Positions 1 through 9,936 of a DNA stretch of 64,000 bases are shown one piece after another. Each line of letters starts with the position of its first letter. Within the stretch, counting starts at the first letter, position 1. The notes under the pieces were generated by a model. It searched no databases and was not told the DNA's origin. It saw only the letters and a program-made list of their open reading frames with translations. Both the position numbers and the translations under genes were made by a program. Source of the DNA: Sutcliffiella horikoshii (GTDB lineage: Bacteria; Bacillota; Bacilli; Bacillales; Bacillaceae_I); contig NZ_RXZI01000003.1 of the NCBI RefSeq assembly GCF_021991925.1, positions 248,001 through 312,000 on the forward strand, read 5' to 3'.

Positions 1-493
1 AGCTGTAAGGTACATGTGGCAAAATTGCTTTTGCAATCCGCACGATTTTTTCATCATTTAATGCTTTTGAATCCTGGACACCAAGTTCTTGCAACTTAAC
101 CATTTGCTCTTTTTTTACATAAGCTGCACAAACGGTAATCGGACCAAAATAATCCCCAGTCCCTACTTCATCAGATCCGATGACAGAGAGGGAGGCAAAG
201 CCTGCAGGCAAGGAAGATTTCACTTTGTTTCCTGATGATGAAACAGTGGTGGCCTTTTTACCAGATTTAGAAGGTGCATCAGTAGCCCCAAACCCCTTCC
301 ATATATTCGCTTCCTCTTCCGCTCCTTTTCCTTGGAACAACACTTTTCCTGATTTGTATGCCGTAATGTTACATGTGGGCGATTTTGCAACAAAAACGGC
401 TCCTGTTGGCAGTTTGTCTATCTTATGTTCCTTATAGAAACTTTCAATTTTGTTTAAAATAGTCCCAGATACTTGAATAACTTGATATGACAA
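1..493 (-). CDS. rnhC: Ribonuclease HIII, C-terminus cut by window edge
   Basis: RNase HIII cleaves the RNA strand of RNA/DNA hybrids in the cytoplasm. About 164 residues are visible. The N-terminal TBP-like substrate-binding domain (roughly residues 1-90, including ITAYKSGKVLFQGKG) is followed by the catalytic motif GSDEVGTGDYFGP, with Asp108 and Glu109 as metal ligands. The start is a TTG at 493 behind a GTAGGAGTG ribosome-binding site; starting there gives MSYQVIQVS, which resembles the B. subtilis N-terminus. The gene is divergent from zapA, as in B. subtilis. The remaining catalytic part lies outside the window. Confidence 0.93.
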   Translation of the reverse strand, partial: MSYQVIQVSGTILNKIESFYKEHKIDKLPTGAVFVAKSPTCNITAYKSGKVLFQGKGAEEEANIWKGFGATDAPSKSGKKATTVSSSGNKVKSSLPAGFASLSVIGSDEVGTGDYFGPITVCAAYVKKEQMVKLQELGVQDSKALNDEKIVRIAKAILPHVPYS

Positions 494-602
494 TTAATTC
501 ACTCCTACTACAAATTTTTACATTTTTCCATGTTTCTTTTCCACTTTAGAAAGTTTCGTGGTATTATAAAGATTAGGATTTTAATGAATGGGGGCATACA
601 CG

Positions 603-857
603 TTGTCAGAGCATAAAACTCGCACAACTGTCGACATATATGGACAACAATATTCGATTGTTGGTACGGAAAGTATAAGTCACATACGACTTGTTGCTTC
701 CATTGTCGATGAAAAAATGAGAGAAATCAATAGTAAAAATTCAAACTTGGACATCAGTAAACTGGCAGTGTTGACTGCGGTTAACGTTGTACATGATTAT
801 ATCAAATTAAAAGATGAATACGATATGCTTGAGAGAGAATTAAAGAAAAAGGGTTGA
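603..857 (+). CDS. zapA: Cell division protein ZapA
   Basis: ZapA binds FtsZ and bundles protofilaments at the division site. The 84-residue product has the conserved N-terminal [14 protein letters not shown] and a charged C-terminal helix ([19 protein letters not shown]) expected to form the coiled-coil dimer. I chose the TTG at 603 because GGGGG lies 8 bases upstream and [14 protein letters not shown] matches the family start; an in-frame ATG at 588 would overlap that ribosome-binding site. The stop overlaps the next reading frame, so zapA and the cvpA-type gene are probably co-transcribed. Confidence 0.93.
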   Translation: MSEHKTRTTVDIYGQQYSIVGTESISHIRLVASIVDEKMREINSKNSNLDISKLAVLTAVNVVHDYIKLKDEYDMLERELKKKG

Positions 858-862
858 GTACG

Positions 863-1405
863 ATGCTAGACTTGATTATTATTTTTCTATTTATTATGGG
901 ATTAATTGTGGGGATTCGTCGAGGATTCATCATGCAAATTGTCCATCTATCCGGATTCATTGCCGCCTTTGTGGTTGCATATATGTTCTATGCGGACTTG
1001 GCGCCAAAATTGAAGCTTTGGGTACCGATGCCGAGTTTTGGTAACTCGGAATTCTCTATGTTTTTTGAGACCATTAGCCTCGATACCGCCTATTATAGAG
1101 CAATTGCCTTTGCCATTTTGTTCTTCGGGACAAGAATTGCTGCACAGATCATCGGTTCCATGCTGGATTTTCTATCCCATCTGCCGATATTGAAGCAGCT
1201 GAACAGTTGGGCCGGAGCGGTTCTTGGGTTTGTAGAAGTTTATCTGGTTGTCTTCATTTTCTTGTACATAGGAGCGCTTGTTCCTTTGGAGATGGTTCAG
1301 ACATCCATCAGCGATTCATCCATGGCGAAGGGAATCGTGGAGAACACCCCGATTTTCTCTGCTAAGTTGCAGGAATTATGGGCCGGTTATATGGCCAGCA
1401 GATAA
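863..1405 (+). CDS. yshB: CvpA family membrane protein (YshB-like)
   Basis: A 180-residue integral membrane protein of the CvpA family (named after a colicin V production gene; role in Bacillus unclear). Hydrophobic segments lie at about residues 2-20, 24-44, 75-95 and 115-140, with the conserved GLIVGIRRGF just after the first one. ATG 863 has AAGGG 9 bases upstream; a TTG at 854, overlapping the zapA stop, is the alternative. It follows zapA directly, as yshB does in B. subtilis. A bidirectional terminator follows. Confidence 0.88.
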   Translation: MLDLIIIFLFIMGLIVGIRRGFIMQIVHLSGFIAAFVVAYMFYADLAPKLKLWVPMPSFGNSEFSMFFETISLDTAYYRAIAFAILFFGTRIAAQIIGSMLDFLSHLPILKQLNSWAGAVLGFVEVYLVVFIFLYIGALVPLEMVQTSISDSSMAKGIVENTPIFSAKLQELWAGYMASR

Positions 1406-1419
1406 ATAGGAAGACATAG

Positions 1420-1456
1420 TAAAAGCAGTAGTTCACATAGGAACTGCTGCTTTTTA
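1420..1456. terminator. Bidirectional terminator between yshB and ydjI-type gene
   Basis: AAAAGCAGTAGTTC, a six-base loop, then GAACTGCTGCTTTT form a 14-bp stem with T runs on both strands. It separates two convergent units. Confidence 0.88.
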
Positions 1457-1470
1457 CGTTTTGCCATTTT

Positions 1471-2493
1471 CTAAACTAATTTATGTCCACAGTTAGCACA
1501 AAAGTTGCCGCCAGCTGTTTTGGTGCCACAGTTAGGGCAGAAATTTGGTTTGCCTTCCGAAGTTGGCTGCTGCACTCCACCTTCTGGAGCTGGAGTCACC
1601 GGTTGGGCAGAAGGCTGAGGCTGCTTTTGCCCATTATTGTTTTGGTTTTGTTGATTCATCTGATTCATTATTTGATTCGCCATGTTCATGCCCATCATCA
1701 TTCCTGCCATATCTGAAGCAGCTCCACTACCACCCATTTTTCCGGACGACATGCCATCCACCATGGATAGTCGCTGGTATTTATCCACATCACCAACCAT
1801 ACCATGTGAGGCTGTTTTGGAGATCATATCCTGGATCTCTTTAGGATAATTGAAGCTCATCACTTGAAAACCTGTAATGGTAAGACCATTATTAATGATT
1901 TGCATATCCAAGTCTTCTTTGATGCCTTTGGATATTTCAAAAGAATTGGACTGAAGATTGAACATATCCTTGCCTTCCCGTGTAATCCACTTCATCAATA
2001 ACTGATCAAGAACGGAAGTGATTCGAATCCTGACGTCCTCTACAAGATAGCGCTCCCTGACCCCGGCAATTTTATCGATCAAGGCAATATAATCATCAAC
2101 CTTGAATTGGAATGTTCCATTTGCACGGATAGGCATACCCCCAGGTAGACCCGGTGCTGGAATGTTGATGGCATTTTTTGTGCCCCATTTTACGGTGAAC
2201 TCTTTCGTGTTGACGAATAAGACCTCCACGCGCATGCCACTGTTGAAGCCGAAACGAAATCCCTTCAATGTGGATAAAAATGGGATGATTTGTGACTCCA
2301 CATCATAGGTGCCTTCATCACGGAATACTCCTTCTATTTTCCCGTTGTTGAAGAAAATGGCATCTTGACCTGGGCGAATAATCAGCTTGCTTCCTTTTTT
2401 GATTTCTTTGTTGTTCCATTTATAGAAGATCATATCTTCTCTGAATTCTTGCCATTCAATGACATTGGCAAATTGGTTTCTGAAAAATGACAT
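1471..2493 (-). CDS. ydjI: SPFH-domain protein with C-terminal zinc ribbon (YdjI-like)
   Basis: A 340-residue protein with an N-terminal SPFH/band-7-like domain (about residues 20-220), a Met/Gly/Gln-rich linker (about 235-300) and a C-terminal zinc ribbon with two CxxC pairs (FCPNCGTKTAGGNFCANCG). It is the last gene of the operon pspA-ydjG-ydjH-ydjI, the order known in B. subtilis, where YdjI helps place PspA at the membrane under envelope stress. The gap to the preceding gene is about 20 bp. Function is inferred from family and order. Confidence 0.88.
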   Translation of the reverse strand: MSFFRNQFANVIEWQEFREDMIFYKWNNKEIKKGSKLIIRPGQDAIFFNNGKIEGVFRDEGTYDVESQIIPFLSTLKGFRFGFNSGMRVEVLFVNTKEFTVKWGTKNAINIPAPGLPGGMPIRANGTFQFKVDDYIALIDKIAGVRERYLVEDVRIRITSVLDQLLMKWITREGKDMFNLQSNSFEISKGIKEDLDMQIINNGLTITGFQVMSFNYPKEIQDMISKTASHGMVGDVDKYQRLSMVDGMSSGKMGGSGAASDMAGMMMGMNMANQIMNQMNQQNQNNNGQKQPQPSAQPVTPAPEGGVQQPTSEGKPNFCPNCGTKTAGGNFCANCGHKLV

Positions 2494-2514
2494 GTTACTT
2501 CTTCTCCTTACTTT

Positions 2515-3390
2515 TTAAAATTTCCCTCGGCTGCCGCTGTGGGAATGACCGCCACCTGTGATGCCGCCACCGCCTGTGAACCCGCCGCTATTATTGTTGT
2601 TATTGGTCGGTTTCTTGACTCTTGTCACTGTCTTTCTGAGGTATCTATCATGTCGATGCAGGACTTTGGAGCTGTTGCTATTCATATAGGTTCCGGAATT
2701 TACTGTGACTCTTCCACCAGAGTTATAAGTAAGGATCCCAACAACGGCTCCCCCAACGATGAATGAAACCAAAAGCTGGAACCATAGCTGGAAAAAGAGA
2801 TTATCAGAGGAGGTCCCACCTGCATAATACTCTTCCTCATAATTTTGGTACCCGTCATTATGATCAGGATTAGAACCTGGGTTATCTCTACTCGTTTCTG
2901 GTTCCATGCCCATATAAGAATGGGAATTTAAAATAAACTCTGCAAAAGCCTCATAATAGTTTCCTTGAGAGAGGGCAGGTGTGATACTCTCCATGATCAG
3001 ATCCAGTCGTTGATCATTCAAATAGAGTTCCGCTTTTTTAAATCCAGCCAAATATATATCCCGCTCTTTCATGTCGATGGCCAGGATGGCTGTGTTTCCA
3101 TAAGGCTGGTCATACCCAGGGGCATTCTCATCATAAAAGTCTCCTACATAATCAACGATATCCTTACCATCCATGCCATTTGCTGTAATGATTATAAAAG
3201 CAGTTTCAGATTCTGCACCAAGCTCATTGGCTAACGTTTCAAGTTGTGTGATTTCTTGGTCCGTCAATATCCCGGCATAGTCGAATACAAATTGTTCCTG
3301 GTTAACTGATTCAGCCTGAGCAGTGAATCCCCATGTTACCACTAATAAAACTGTCATCATCAATGAATAAATGCTTTTGTACCTTCTCAC
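2515..3390 (-). CDS. ydjH: TPM-domain membrane protein (YdjH-like)
   Basis: A 291-residue secreted or membrane-anchored protein. A signal peptide (RRYKSIYSLMMTVLLVV, cleavage near AQA) is followed by a TPM domain (about residues 30-150, with VFDYAGILTDQEI), a transmembrane segment (about 200-225) and a Gly/Ser/His-rich tail. The GTG start at 3390 overlaps the ydjG stop by 4 bases (GTGA) and has GGGAGG nine bases upstream. A longer frame reaches 3465 but would run 79 bases into ydjG and hide the signal peptide. It sits in the pspA stress operon. Confidence 0.85.
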   Translation of the reverse strand: MRRYKSIYSLMMTVLLVVTWGFTAQAESVNQEQFVFDYAGILTDQEITQLETLANELGAESETAFIIITANGMDGKDIVDYVGDFYDENAPGYDQPYGNTAILAIDMKERDIYLAGFKKAELYLNDQRLDLIMESITPALSQGNYYEAFAEFILNSHSYMGMEPETSRDNPGSNPDHNDGYQNYEEEYYAGGTSSDNLFFQLWFQLLVSFIVGGAVVGILTYNSGGRVTVNSGTYMNSNSSKVLHRHDRYLRKTVTRVKKPTNNNNNSGGFTGGGGITGGGHSHSGSRGKF

Positions 3391-4415
3391 CAGAAACCGC
3401 CTCCCATCATGTAGGCGATTGATTTCATCGCAAGGAGGGTACCGCCGGCAACACCACTGAACCACATCGCCACTTTGCCCATACTGATGGGAGGTTTACC
3501 AACCACTTTTCCTGTCTGTCCATTCATGGCAAAAGTATGCTCCGATTGGGCGTAATCATAGCTGATCATCCATACAGGCAATAACACGTAATGGTTATTC
3601 ACACTTTTCGTATCTATCTGCTTCTCCTTGAAGTTAATCGATTGATAGCCGGATAGGGTGGATTGTATGTAGGAATCGATATATCCGCTTATTTTATGCT
3701 TTGCCCTTGGAAGGAGTTCTTTGTCATCATAATTGTACTTCTCCGCCACATAGCCTACTAGATAAGGAGTTTTAAATTCCTTTAGCTGATCATATGGGAA
3801 AGGCTCCAATTTATCCATGAGTTCGTCATTCATCTTTTCCGAGGCATCCACCGGAATTTTGACATAATCGAGATTGATATCACGAAAGGCGTCGTAATAC
3901 TTTGTCTCGGTATAAATGTAATCCCCTTGGCTATAGGTTCTTACCTTGGTCCCGACAGCATGTACCTGGACCTTGATATTCAAATCATACAACCAAAAAG
4001 GTACATAGATTCCCGTGATGCTCTTAATTCGATCTGCACTCATAAAGCCTTTTGGTGTCAGGAGTCCCTTGCCACACCATTTCTGAAATGCGCTGATTGC
4101 AGCCTCTTTGCTGATAGTAAAGGGGATGACTTTAGCAGGAGCAAGGTTGCCTGACAATCGATCCGCAATCACCACCCCCGCTCCGCAAAAGCTACAGCTA
4201 GTCGCGGTGGTTTCTATTTCCGTCATTAGGACCGCTCCACAGTTCTCACATTGATATTCCTTCACTTCATCTTCTGTAAAAGTTGCTTTTATCAATTGTT
4301 CCGGATGTTCTTCAATATTTTCCCGGAGGCCACAACTTTGACAGGAAAGTTTGCCTGAGTCGGCATCAAAACTCATATCGCTTCCGCAGCCTGGACATTT
4401 GTAATGAAGGATCAT
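3387..4415 (-). CDS. ydjG: Zinc-ribbon membrane protein (YdjG-like)
   Basis: A 342-residue protein starting with two zinc-ribbon modules: CPGCGSDMSF..CQSCG (residues 8-33) and CENCG..CSFCG (about 56-77). A middle domain of unknown fold follows, and a short hydrophobic C-terminal segment (VAMWFSGVAGGTLLAMKSIA) probably anchors it. The second gene after pspA, as in B. subtilis, where YdjG and YdjH help recruit PspA. The C-terminus overlaps the ydjH GTG start. No enzymatic motif is visible. Confidence 0.85.
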   Translation of the reverse strand: MILHYKCPGCGSDMSFDADSGKLSCQSCGLRENIEEHPEQLIKATFTEDEVKEYQCENCGAVLMTEIETTATSCSFCGAGVVIADRLSGNLAPAKVIPFTISKEAAISAFQKWCGKGLLTPKGFMSADRIKSITGIYVPFWLYDLNIKVQVHAVGTKVRTYSQGDYIYTETKYYDAFRDINLDYVKIPVDASEKMNDELMDKLEPFPYDQLKEFKTPYLVGYVAEKYNYDDKELLPRAKHKISGYIDSYIQSTLSGYQSINFKEKQIDTKSVNNHYVLLPVWMISYDYAQSEHTFAMNGQTGKVVGKPPISMGKVAMWFSGVAGGTLLAMKSIAYMMGGGFW

Positions 4416-4472
4416 TTGACATCACCTCTCTCCTTATTGGTACAAGTATTTTCTATCAATATACATTTCAAA

Positions 4473-4498
4473 GCTGTAGCGAGTATGCTACAGCTTCG
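4473..4498 (-). promoter_or_regulatory. Intercistronic hairpin between pspA and ydjG
   Basis: A perfect 10-bp inverted repeat, AAGCTGTAGC / GCTACAGCTT with a 6-base loop, lies just after the pspA stop on the transcribed strand. No T run follows, so it looks like an mRNA processing or stability element, or a partial terminator lowering ydjGHI relative to pspA. Confidence 0.6.
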
Positions 4499-4508
4499 TT
4501 TACGATGA

Positions 4509-5189
4509 CTAATTATTATTCTTCAATCTCGCCTTTAATGCTTCTAGCTCATTATCTACATTTTTACTTTGCTGATCGTATTTTGCTGTAAGGTCTTCAA
4601 TGTCATCCTTTGGACCTGCATTTAGCTCTGCCATTGCATTCGCTTCATCGAGCGCCCGGTTCACTTTGTCTTCCATTCTGCCAAATGCCGATATCGATCC
4701 CCCTGCTCGTGTTGCGGAATCTCCGAGTTTATTCATTCTCTCTTGCGTCTTGGCGACAGACCATTTCGCTTTGAGCATATTTCTGCGCGCTTCCAATTCG
4801 CCAATATCAGAAACCAATTTATCATGCATCTGTTTCATTTGAAGGGAGTTGGTCCTAGCCAGTTGATAGGATGCTTCCAGTTCGGAGAAAGTGGTCTCAA
4901 ACGTTCTTTTTCGCTCAAGGAACTTTCTTGCATCATCCTCATTACCAGCTTCCAAAGCTTTAATCGCATAACGTTCCATTTTCTCCATATCGTCCCTGCA
5001 CGCATCCCATTCCCTCTTGGAACGCTGCTCCTGAGCCATGACGGATGCGGTTTCCGCTTTTACCTTTCCTAAATCACTGTTCAGGTTCCGTAAATATTGA
5101 TCAATCATTTTCTCCGGGTTTTCCGCTTTATCCAACAAAGCGTTAATGTTACTGGACATAATATCTCTGAATCTCGCGATGATACTCAT
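4509..5189 (-). CDS. pspA: Phage-shock protein A / IM30 family protein
   Basis: A 226-residue coiled-coil protein of the PspA/Vipp1 (ESCRT-III-like) family, which polymerises on stressed membranes. The start MSIIARFRDIMSSNINALLDKAENPEKMIDQYLRNL has the family's amphipathic first helix and conserved PEKMI segment; the rest is Ala/Glu/Lys-rich helix. It is the first gene of a four-gene minus-strand operon, with a sigma-W-like promoter about 50 bp upstream of the start, agreeing with envelope-stress control. B. subtilis PspA is of similar size. Confidence 0.95.
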   Translation of the reverse strand: MSIIARFRDIMSSNINALLDKAENPEKMIDQYLRNLNSDLGKVKAETASVMAQEQRSKREWDACRDDMEKMERYAIKALEAGNEDDARKFLERKRTFETTFSELEASYQLARTNSLQMKQMHDKLVSDIGELEARRNMLKAKWSVAKTQERMNKLGDSATRAGGSISAFGRMEDKVNRALDEANAMAELNAGPKDDIEDLTAKYDQQSKNVDNELEALKARLKNNN

Positions 5190-5240
5190 ACAAACATTCC
5201 TCCTTTAGTTAAGCAAAAAAATAGGAAACTCTTAGTAGTT

Positions 5241-5270
5241 TATACTGGATACAAGGGAGAAAGGTTTCAT
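5241..5270 (-). promoter_or_regulatory. Sigma-W-type promoter for pspA-ydjGHI
   Basis: On the minus strand TGAAACCTTT (the -35, 5269-5260) is followed, 17 bases after TGAAAC, by AGTATAAA (5246-5239). The known sigma-W consensus is TGAAAC N16-17 CGTA; only the first -10 base differs, and the 5' extension CCTTT also fits. B. subtilis pspA belongs to the sigma-W regulon. Confidence 0.75.
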
Positions 5271-5394
5271 TTTTTTTATGAAAAATTAACGCAGACCCAT
5301 TTTTCCGCTACCCCAAGTAACTTCGATTGTACATTTCCTCTAATTATTTGTATGATTCTATTAGGATAAGTTTACATAAGGTTAGGTGATAAGG

Positions 5395-7116
5395 ATGAAC
5401 AAAAAACAGATCGTGAAATGGCTGGAGACGATCGCAACATATATGGAATTAAAAGGAGAGAACGGCTTCAAGGTTTCCGCCTTCCGAAAAGCAGCGTTGG
5501 CCCTTGAAAATGATGAGAGAAGCCTTACACAGATTGATGACTTCACAAAAATAAGTGGGATTGGCAAAGGAACGGCAGCTGTCATCCACGAGATTATGGA
5601 AACAGGCAAGTCATCGGTTTTAGAGGAACTACAACAGGAGGTGCCAGAGGGATTGGTACCTTTGTTAAAGTTGCCTGGTTTGGGCGGCAAAAAAATTGCG
5701 AAACTTTATCAAGAATTGGACGTAGTAGATATAACAAGTCTGAAAGAGGCATGTGAAGCTGGAAAGGTGCAGGCGCTTGCGGGATTTGGTAAAAAAACGG
5801 AAGAGAAAATCCTTGCTGCCATCGAAGAAGTGGGCAAACGTCCTGACCGTTTGCCAATCTCCTTTATGACACCGATTGCTGAGCAAATAGAGCAATACCT
5901 ATCAACGGTTGATGGGATAGAGGAATATTCCCGTGCAGGAAGCCTGCGCAGATACAGGGAGACCATCAAGGATTTGGATTTTATCATCTCCACAACAAAT
6001 CCCGAGAAGGTACGAGAGCAGCTTGTGAAGATGGACAGGGTTATAGAGATTATCGCCAATGGTGATACGAAAGTATCCATCATTTTAAAATATGACTATG
6101 ATGTATCCGTTGATTTCCGTATGGTGGAACCACAGAGTTTTCCTACGACTCTTCATCATTTCACCGGTTCAAAGGATCATAATGTCCGCATGAGACAGTT
6201 AGCAAAAGAACGTGGAGAGAAAATCAGTGAGTATGGTGTGGAGGATGTAGAAACCGGGGAAATCAAGCATTTCAAATCAGAAGAGGAATTCTTCGGACAT
6301 TTTAATCTTCCATTTATTCCACCTGAAATAAGGGAGGATGGAACGGAAGTCGATTATGCATTAGAAAATGGGGAAGTTCCATTGGTTACATTAAAAGAAA
6401 TTCGCGGCGACCTTCATATGCACTCCACTTGGAGCGATGGTGCCCATACAATAGAAGAGATGATTGAAGCAAACCGTGCTAAAGGGTATAAATATATGGC
6501 GATCACCGACCACTCCCAATACTTGAAGGTGGCAAACGGGCTAACGCCGATACGCTTGAGACAACAGAAGGAAGTAATAAAGAAATTAAATGAAAAGTAT
6601 GACGATATCACCATTTTGTCTGGTGTGGAGATGGACATTCTCCCAGATGGTTCCCTTGATTATGATGACGAGCTGATGGAAGAGATGGATATTGTCATCG
6701 CTTCGATCCACTCAAGCTTTTCACAAAAAAGGGAAGTCATCATGGAGCGATTAAAAACAGCGCTCGAGAATTACCATGTGGATATCATCGCCCACCCGAC
6801 AGGACGCCTGATTGGACGCAGGGAAGGCTATGATGTAGATGTGGAAATGTTGATTCAGCTTGCAAAAGAAACAAATACGGCACTCGAGCTTAATGCAAAT
6901 CCGAATAGATTAGATCTTGCCAGCCATTATGTGCGTCTTGCTCAAGATGCCGGGGTGAAACTTGTCATCAATACAGATGCACATAGCATTGATATGTTGG
7001 ATCACATGGAAATTGGTGTGGCAACAGCCAGAAAAGGCTGGATTAAAAAGGAAAATGTCATCAATACATGGTCACTAGAAGAGTTAAAGAAGTATTTAAC
7101 ACGACACCATACGTAA
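5395..7116 (+). CDS. polX: DNA polymerase/3'-5' exonuclease PolX
   Basis: Family X DNA polymerase for gap-filling repair, with a C-terminal PHP exonuclease. The 573-residue product has an N-terminal HhH domain (SGIGKGTAAVI, about 54), a second HhH (LPGLGGKKIAKLY, about 93), the nucleotidyltransferase motif RAGSLRRYRETIKDLDF with catalytic Asp193 and Asp195, the SVDFR third-Asp region, and a PHP domain from about 335 (GDLHMHSTWSDG, ITDHSQYL, NTDAH). ATG 5395 has AGGTG six bases upstream; a GTG at 5386 is in frame but overlaps that site. mutS2 follows after 27 bp. Confidence 0.96.
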   Translation: MNKKQIVKWLETIATYMELKGENGFKVSAFRKAALALENDERSLTQIDDFTKISGIGKGTAAVIHEIMETGKSSVLEELQQEVPEGLVPLLKLPGLGGKKIAKLYQELDVVDITSLKEACEAGKVQALAGFGKKTEEKILAAIEEVGKRPDRLPISFMTPIAEQIEQYLSTVDGIEEYSRAGSLRRYRETIKDLDFIISTTNPEKVREQLVKMDRVIEIIANGDTKVSIILKYDYDVSVDFRMVEPQSFPTTLHHFTGSKDHNVRMRQLAKERGEKISEYGVEDVETGEIKHFKSEEEFFGHFNLPFIPPEIREDGTEVDYALENGEVPLVTLKEIRGDLHMHSTWSDGAHTIEEMIEANRAKGYKYMAITDHSQYLKVANGLTPIRLRQQKEVIKKLNEKYDDITILSGVEMDILPDGSLDYDDELMEEMDIVIASIHSSFSQKREVIMERLKTALENYHVDIIAHPTGRLIGRREGYDVDVEMLIQLAKETNTALELNANPNRLDLASHYVRLAQDAGVKLVINTDAHSIDMLDHMEIGVATARKGWIKKENVINTWSLEELKKYLTRHHT

Positions 7117-7143
7117 GCAAGTAAAGAAGGGAGTTATGGGTAC

Positions 7144-9501
7144 GTGCAACCAAGAGTTTTAAAGGTATTGGAATTCAATAAAGTAAAAGATAAATTAGCT
7201 ACATTTTCTGCCTCATCCTTGGGGAAAGAAAAAGTGGCCCAGCTGACACCAGCGACCAACTATGAGGAGGTTGTGGAGAGGCAGCTACAAACAGATGAAG
7301 CGGCAACCATTCTTAGATTAAAAGGGGAGGTTCCACTTGGAGGCATCACAGATATCAGAGCGCATGTGAAGCGGGCCGAGATTGGCGGGACATTGAACAC
7401 CCAAGAGCTTTTGGATATAGCAGGAACCATCTATGCGGCGCGCAAGCTTGATCGATTTGTGGAAACGGTACTGGAAGAGGAAATCTCTATTCCGATCATG
7501 AAAAGCTATATGGACCAGCTAATCATCTATCCAGAGCTTGAACGCAATATCAAGAATTGTATCGATGAATACGGTGAAGTGTTGGACGGGGCAAGTGATA
7601 AATTACGAGGAATACGCCAACAATTAAGGTCCACAGAATCCAGGGTGCGTGAAAAGTTAGAAAGCATGATTCGTTCATCCAATGCGCAAAAAATGCTATC
7701 TGACGCCATCATCACCATCCGTAATGAGCGTTATGTGATTCCGGTAAAACAAGAATACCGAGGTGCTTATGGAGGAATTGTACATGACCAATCCTCCTCT
7801 GGCGCGACCTTGTTCATTGAACCTCAACAGGTAGTGGATCTGAATAATGTCCTGCAGGAAGCGAAGGTAAAAGAGAAGCTTGAGATCGATCGCATATTGG
7901 CTGAATTGTCAGGAGAAGTGGCAGAAGTTGCGCGAGACCTTCTTGAAAATGTAAGTATTTTGGCAGAGATTGATTTTATGTTTGCAAAGGCGAAGTACGG
8001 AAAGTTCATCCGTGGAACCAAGCCGGAAATCAATAATGAGAAATACGTCAGACTTGTTCAGGCAAGACATCCTCTCATATCAGAAGAAGAAGTGGTCCCG
8101 AACACCATTGAGCTAGGAAAGGACTATACTTCCATTGTCATAACCGGACCTAATACAGGTGGGAAAACCGTCACTTTGAAAACGTTGGGCCTCTTGACCA
8201 TCATGGCACAATCCGGATTGCATGTACCGGCCCAAGACGGTTCAGAAGTTGGGGTATTCTCCGCAGTATATGCAGATATCGGCGACGAGCAATCCATTGA
8301 GCAGAGCTTAAGTACTTTTTCTTCTCACATGGTAAACATTGTGGATATCCTAAAAAAGGTCGATCATGACAGCCTCGTTCTTTTTGACGAGCTCGGAGCA
8401 GGAACAGATCCGCAAGAAGGTGCGGCCCTAGCTATATCCATTCTTGATGAAGTGTATCAGCGTGGGGCATGTGTTATTGCAACCACCCACTATCCGGAGC
8501 TAAAAGCATATGGCTATAACCGGGAGGGTGTGGTGAATGCCAGTGTGGAATTCGATGTGGACACCTTAAGCCCGACCTATCGTTTACTTATTGGGGTCCC
8601 AGGAAGAAGTAACGCGTTTGAAATTTCCAAACGACTTGGGTTGAGCATGGATGTCATCGACCGTGCGAAAGAATTCGTGAGTGAGGAAAGCAACAAAGTC
8701 GAGAACATGATTGCCTCTTTAGAAGCCTCTCAAAAAAAGGCGGAAGAGGAATGGAAAGAAGCGGAACAGTTAAGAAAAACATCACAAAAGCTGCATGAGG
8801 ATCTTGAACAACAAATGCAGGAACTGAATGAGCAGCGTGACAAACTCTATGAAAAAGCGGCGGCAAAAGCGGAGAAGATGGTCGAAGATGCCAAACAAGA
8901 AGCAGAGAAGGTCATCCGCGAATTACGAAAGATGCGAATCGAACAACACGCTACTGTTAAAGAGCATGAATTGATAGACGCGAAGAAACGTTTGGAAGGT
9001 GCCGTGCCAACTGTTAAAAAATCGGCTTCCACCAAAAAGCAGGAAGCAACAAATCAAACGCTTGAACCAGGAGACGAAGTAAAGGTAATAAGTCTTAATC
9101 AAAAAGGTCACCTAGTAGAAAAGACGGGGGACAAAGAGTGGCAGGTTCAGATCGGCATCATGAAGATGAAAGTGAAAACAAAAGACATTCAATACATCAG
9201 CAGGCCAAAACCGGTCGAAACGAAGCCTCTGGCAACCATCAAGGGGAAAGATTATCATGTAAGCATAGAGCTGGACCTTCGTGGTGAGCGCTTTGAAAAT
9301 GCATTGATGAGAGTGGAGAAATACCTAGATGATGCCACACTGGCAGGCTACCATCGTGTATCGATCATACATGGAAAAGGGACGGGGGCATTGCGTGTCG
9401 GGGTCCAAAATTACCTGAAAAACCATCGTTCTGTAAAAAATTATCGATTCGGTGAGGCGTCTGAAGGTGGCACAGGTGTAACCGTAGTCGAACTGAAATA
9501 G
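7144..9501 (+). CDS. mutS2: Endonuclease MutS2
   Basis: A 785-residue MutS2, which in Bacillus acts in recombination control and ribosome rescue rather than mismatch repair. It has MutS core and clamp regions, a Walker A motif GPNTGGKT (about residues 335-342), Walker [10 protein letters not shown], a long Lys/Glu/Ala coiled coil (about 510-640) and a C-terminal Smr nuclease domain with LDLRG and HGKGTG. The start is a GTG at 7144 with GGGAG upstream. It lies between polX and the yshE-type gene, as in B. subtilis. Confidence 0.96.
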   Translation: MQPRVLKVLEFNKVKDKLATFSASSLGKEKVAQLTPATNYEEVVERQLQTDEAATILRLKGEVPLGGITDIRAHVKRAEIGGTLNTQELLDIAGTIYAARKLDRFVETVLEEEISIPIMKSYMDQLIIYPELERNIKNCIDEYGEVLDGASDKLRGIRQQLRSTESRVREKLESMIRSSNAQKMLSDAIITIRNERYVIPVKQEYRGAYGGIVHDQSSSGATLFIEPQQVVDLNNVLQEAKVKEKLEIDRILAELSGEVAEVARDLLENVSILAEIDFMFAKAKYGKFIRGTKPEINNEKYVRLVQARHPLISEEEVVPNTIELGKDYTSIVITGPNTGGKTVTLKTLGLLTIMAQSGLHVPAQDGSEVGVFSAVYADIGDEQSIEQSLSTFSSHMVNIVDILKKVDHDSLVLFDELGAGTDPQEGAALAISILDEVYQRGACVIATTHYPELKAYGYNREGVVNASVEFDVDTLSPTYRLLIGVPGRSNAFEISKRLGLSMDVIDRAKEFVSEESNKVENMIASLEASQKKAEEEWKEAEQLRKTSQKLHEDLEQQMQELNEQRDKLYEKAAAKAEKMVEDAKQEAEKVIRELRKMRIEQHATVKEHELIDAKKRLEGAVPTVKKSASTKKQEATNQTLEPGDEVKVISLNQKGHLVEKTGDKEWQVQIGIMKMKVKTKDIQYISRPKPVETKPLATIKGKDYHVSIELDLRGERFENALMRVEKYLDDATLAGYHRVSIIHGKGTGALRVGVQNYLKNHRSVKNYRFGEASEGGTGVTVVELK

Positions 9502-9515
9502 GAAGGGAGCCTGAT

Positions 9516-9923
9516 ATGTCTAGTTTTTGGGAAAATGAATTAGTCAGAACGGCTGCAAATTTCAGTGTGGTGGTTTTGTGCCTTGTTTTATTTCTGGCTA
9601 TCTTTGAATTAGTGACGAAGTATAAAAATATGGAAGAAATCAAAAAGGGGAATCTTGCCGTAGCGATGGCCACTGGCGGAAAAATATTGGGTATTGCGAA
9701 TATTTTCCGATACTCCATCAGTGATCATGACACGTTGCTGACGATGATAGGATGGGGTGCGGCAGGCTTTGTACTATTGCTGTTTGCTTATTTCATTTTT
9801 GAATTTTTGACACCGAGTTTTAACATCGATGAAGAAATACGAAATGACAACCGGGCAGTCGGCTTTATCTCGTTTGTCATTTCCGTTGGCCTATCATTTA
9901 TCATAGGCGCAAGTATTGGGTAA
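9516..9923 (+). CDS. yshE: DUF350 family membrane protein (YshE-like)
   Basis: A 135-residue membrane protein with four hydrophobic segments (about residues 15-35, 48-66, 78-100 and 112-135) and the conserved EIKKGNLAVAMATGGKILGIA motif region of DUF350 proteins. It lies 14 bp after mutS2 with GGAAGGGAG as ribosome-binding site, the same place as yshE in B. subtilis. No biochemical function can be assigned. Confidence 0.85.
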   Translation: MSSFWENELVRTAANFSVVVLCLVLFLAIFELVTKYKNMEEIKKGNLAVAMATGGKILGIANIFRYSISDHDTLLTMIGWGAAGFVLLLFAYFIFEFLTPSFNIDEEIRNDNRAVGFISFVISVGLSFIIGASIG

Positions 9924-9936
9924 GGAGAAGGAAACT

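Noticed and set aside
180-437. 85-codon plus-strand frame at the window start
   Set aside because: Antisense to rnhC, whose conserved catalytic motif is clear on the minus strand.
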